From: Spirochaetales bacterium
Lineage (GTDB): Bacteria > Spirochaetota > Spirochaetia > DAHUYW01
NCBI GenBank assembly: GCA_027314665.1
Contig: DAHVAK010000078.1
Span: 1-32,237, forward strand
Reading direction: 5' to 3'
Length of the DNA: 32,237 nucleotides
Each line of letters opens with the position of its first letter. Within the stretch, counting starts at the first letter, position 1. Positions 31,063 to 32,237 of this stretch are shown in pieces. Under the pieces are notes generated by a model, which had not been told where the DNA came from, searched no databases, and saw nothing but the letters and a program-made list of their open reading frames with translations. Made by a program: the position numbers and the translations under genes.

Positions 31063-32237
31063 TCAGGTGACCATGAAGCGCGTGATCGTGCGGGTGGTGG
31101 TCATCTCGAGGGGCGCGTCGAGGAGCCGAAAGCGGTCGATACGCTTGTAGGGCAGCAGCCGGCGGTTTACCTCGGCGACGATTTCGCCGATGCGGGCCTC
31201 GACGGCGGCCCGCTCATGGGATGGCTGACGGGTGAAAAACTCCTCGGAGGGGTAGATGTAGGCCTCGATCCCCTCGACCTTCATCTTGGGATCGCGAAGG
31301 TAGCCCTTCACGAGGACCTGCTCGATCTCCTCGTAGAGCTGGAACGAGTCTTCGATCTCTTCGGGGAAGACGTTCTTCCCGCCCTCGGTGACGATGAGCG
31401 ACTTCTTCCTGCCGGTGAGGTAAAGGTAGTTCTCTGCGTCGAGGTAGCCGACGTCGCCGGTGAGGAGGTAGCCGTCTTCGGTGAAGGTCTCCTGCGTCGC
31501 ACCGGGGTTGTTGTAGTAGCCCTGCATGACGATCGGACCCTTCACGAGGATCTCCCCCACCCCGACCTCGTCGGGCTCGAGAATCTTCACCTCCACGCCC
31601 GGAATCACCTTCCCGACCGAGCTCTCCTTGTAGTGCTCGATGGGGTTGAGGGTTACGATCGGGGAGGTCTCGGTGAGGCCGTAGCCCTGCACGAAGTCGA
31701 TCCCCAGCTGATTGAAGGCGCGAAAGGTCTCGGCCGGAAGTGGCCCGCCGCCGGAGATGCAGATGCGGATCTTGTCGAGAGAGGCCTTTGCGAGAATGGC
31801 ATGGAAGATGCGCTTGCCGGGATTGACGCGCAGCAGCTTCTTGATCACCCCGCTCACCGCCATGAGGAATCGTACGATGCCGTAGACGAGCGCTCCCCGC
31901 TCGCGGACTCCGTGCAGGATCCCTTTCAGGAGCTTGTTGAAGAGCATGGGGATGCCGAGGAACATCGTCACCTTTCCGGCCGAAAGATCGCTCAGAATCT
32001 GGGTGACCGCCAGACGCTTGCCGAAGACGATCTGCGCCCCTACCGAGATCGATTCAATGAAGACTGCGAGCATCGTGTAGGAGTGGTGGATCGGCAGGAG
32101 GGCGTAGAAGACATCGCGCTCGGAGAGGAAGAGGTTGGCCTGGGAGAGAAAACAGTCGCTCACGAGGTTGCGGTGCGAAAGCATGACCCCCTTCGCGTGG
32201 CCGGTGGTTCCGGAGGTGTAGAGGATGGCGGCGAGCT
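31063..32237 (-). CDS. Long-chain acyl-CoA synthetase (AMP-forming), 5' end missing
   Basis: The C-terminal 391 residues of an ANL-superfamily enzyme that activates a fatty acid with ATP and joins it to CoA. The frame is open to the right edge, beginning LAAILYTSGTTGHAKGVMLS, which is the phosphate-binding motif. Other family motifs follow in order: GYGLTETSPIV (A5), YLLTGDVGYLD (A7, ribose-binding aspartate) and TGRKKSLIVTEGGKNVFPEE (A8 hinge). The catalytic lysine region near the C-terminus reads RLLPYKRIDRFRLLDAPLEM and TTTRTITRFMV, so the lysine expected in the usual TxxGKIxR motif is replaced by threonine-isoleucine-threonine-arginine; a nearby variant is common in this group. The ATG at 32184 is internal. 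It resembles the FadD/Acs long-chain group. Confidence 0.9.
   Translation of the reverse strand, partial: LAAILYTSGTTGHAKGVMLSHRNLVSDCFLSQANLFLSERDVFYALLPIHHSYTMLAVFIESISVGAQIVFGKRLAVTQILSDLSAGKVTMFLGIPMLFNKLLKGILHGVRERGALVYGIVRFLMAVSGVIKKLLRVNPGKRIFHAILAKASLDKIRICISGGGPLPAETFRAFNQLGIDFVQGYGLTETSPIVTLNPIEHYKESSVGKVIPGVEVKILEPDEVGVGEILVKGPIVMQGYYNNPGATQETFTEDGYLLTGDVGYLDAENYLYLTGRKKSLIVTEGGKNVFPEEIEDSFQLYEEIEQVLVKGYLRDPKMKVEGIEAYIYPSEEFFTRQPSHERAAVEARIGEIVAEVNRRLLPYKRIDRFRLLDAPLEMTTTRTITRFMVT

Noticed and set aside
1-32237. tRNA, rRNA or riboswitch
   Set aside because: No cloverleaf-like or conserved RNA motif was recognised by eye; a covariance search would be needed to exclude one fully.

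Overview
The window is high-GC bacterial DNA with dense gene packing. The best taxonomic hint is the sugar-binding protein at 26551, whose export signal runs into an A-T-G-S-K-E-A-A segment of the kind common in spirochaete binding proteins. A spirochaete (Spirochaetota) is therefore my best guess at moderate confidence; nothing here proves it, and no rRNA or tRNA gene was seen.

Region 1 (1-6939) is a defence locus: the 3' part of a type III DNA methyltransferase (mod), an OLD-like ATPase, and the type III restriction subunit (res), packed as one operon, followed by a TcmP/LCM-type SAM methyltransferase. Region 2 (about 6940-12820) is a graveyard with islands. It holds a decayed IS3-family element, an intact metallo-beta-lactamase-fold hydrolase, a decayed divergent pair (MmyB-type XRE regulator and zinc-type oxidoreductase), and an intact lower-GC vapBC-type toxin-antitoxin pair.

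Region 3 (12821-20094, minus strand) is a tight five-gene run: PadR regulator, a 1045-residue FAD/iron-sulfur oxidoreductase, a MenA/UbiA prenyltransferase, an iron-type alcohol dehydrogenase and a glycerol-1-phosphate dehydrogenase-like protein. Together they look like a redox/quinone/polyol module under PadR control. Region 4 (20352-22910, minus) pairs a SPASM radical SAM protein with a HemY-type porphyrinogen oxidase, suggesting tetrapyrrole work. Divergent from it (23080-25166, plus) lie a dCMP deaminase, RidA and a PatB/MalY C-S lyase; RidA would clear the reactive enamine made by the lyase.

Region 5 (25343-30158) has a minus-strand ring-cleaving dioxygenase of the glyoxalase fold, a divergent sugar ABC transporter operon (binding protein, single-domain ATPase, permease; xylose-type) and an unrecognised 131-residue protein. 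Region 6 (30159-32237) is mostly remnant sequence followed by an acyl-CoA synthetase that runs off the right edge.

The most unusual item is a family of three ~130-bp intergenic elements (11366-11493, 25161-25291, 30592-30720). Each has inverted ends and two copies of a 13-bp palindrome in opposite arms, so each can fold into one long hairpin. In two copies the element's edge provides the stop codon of the gene before it.
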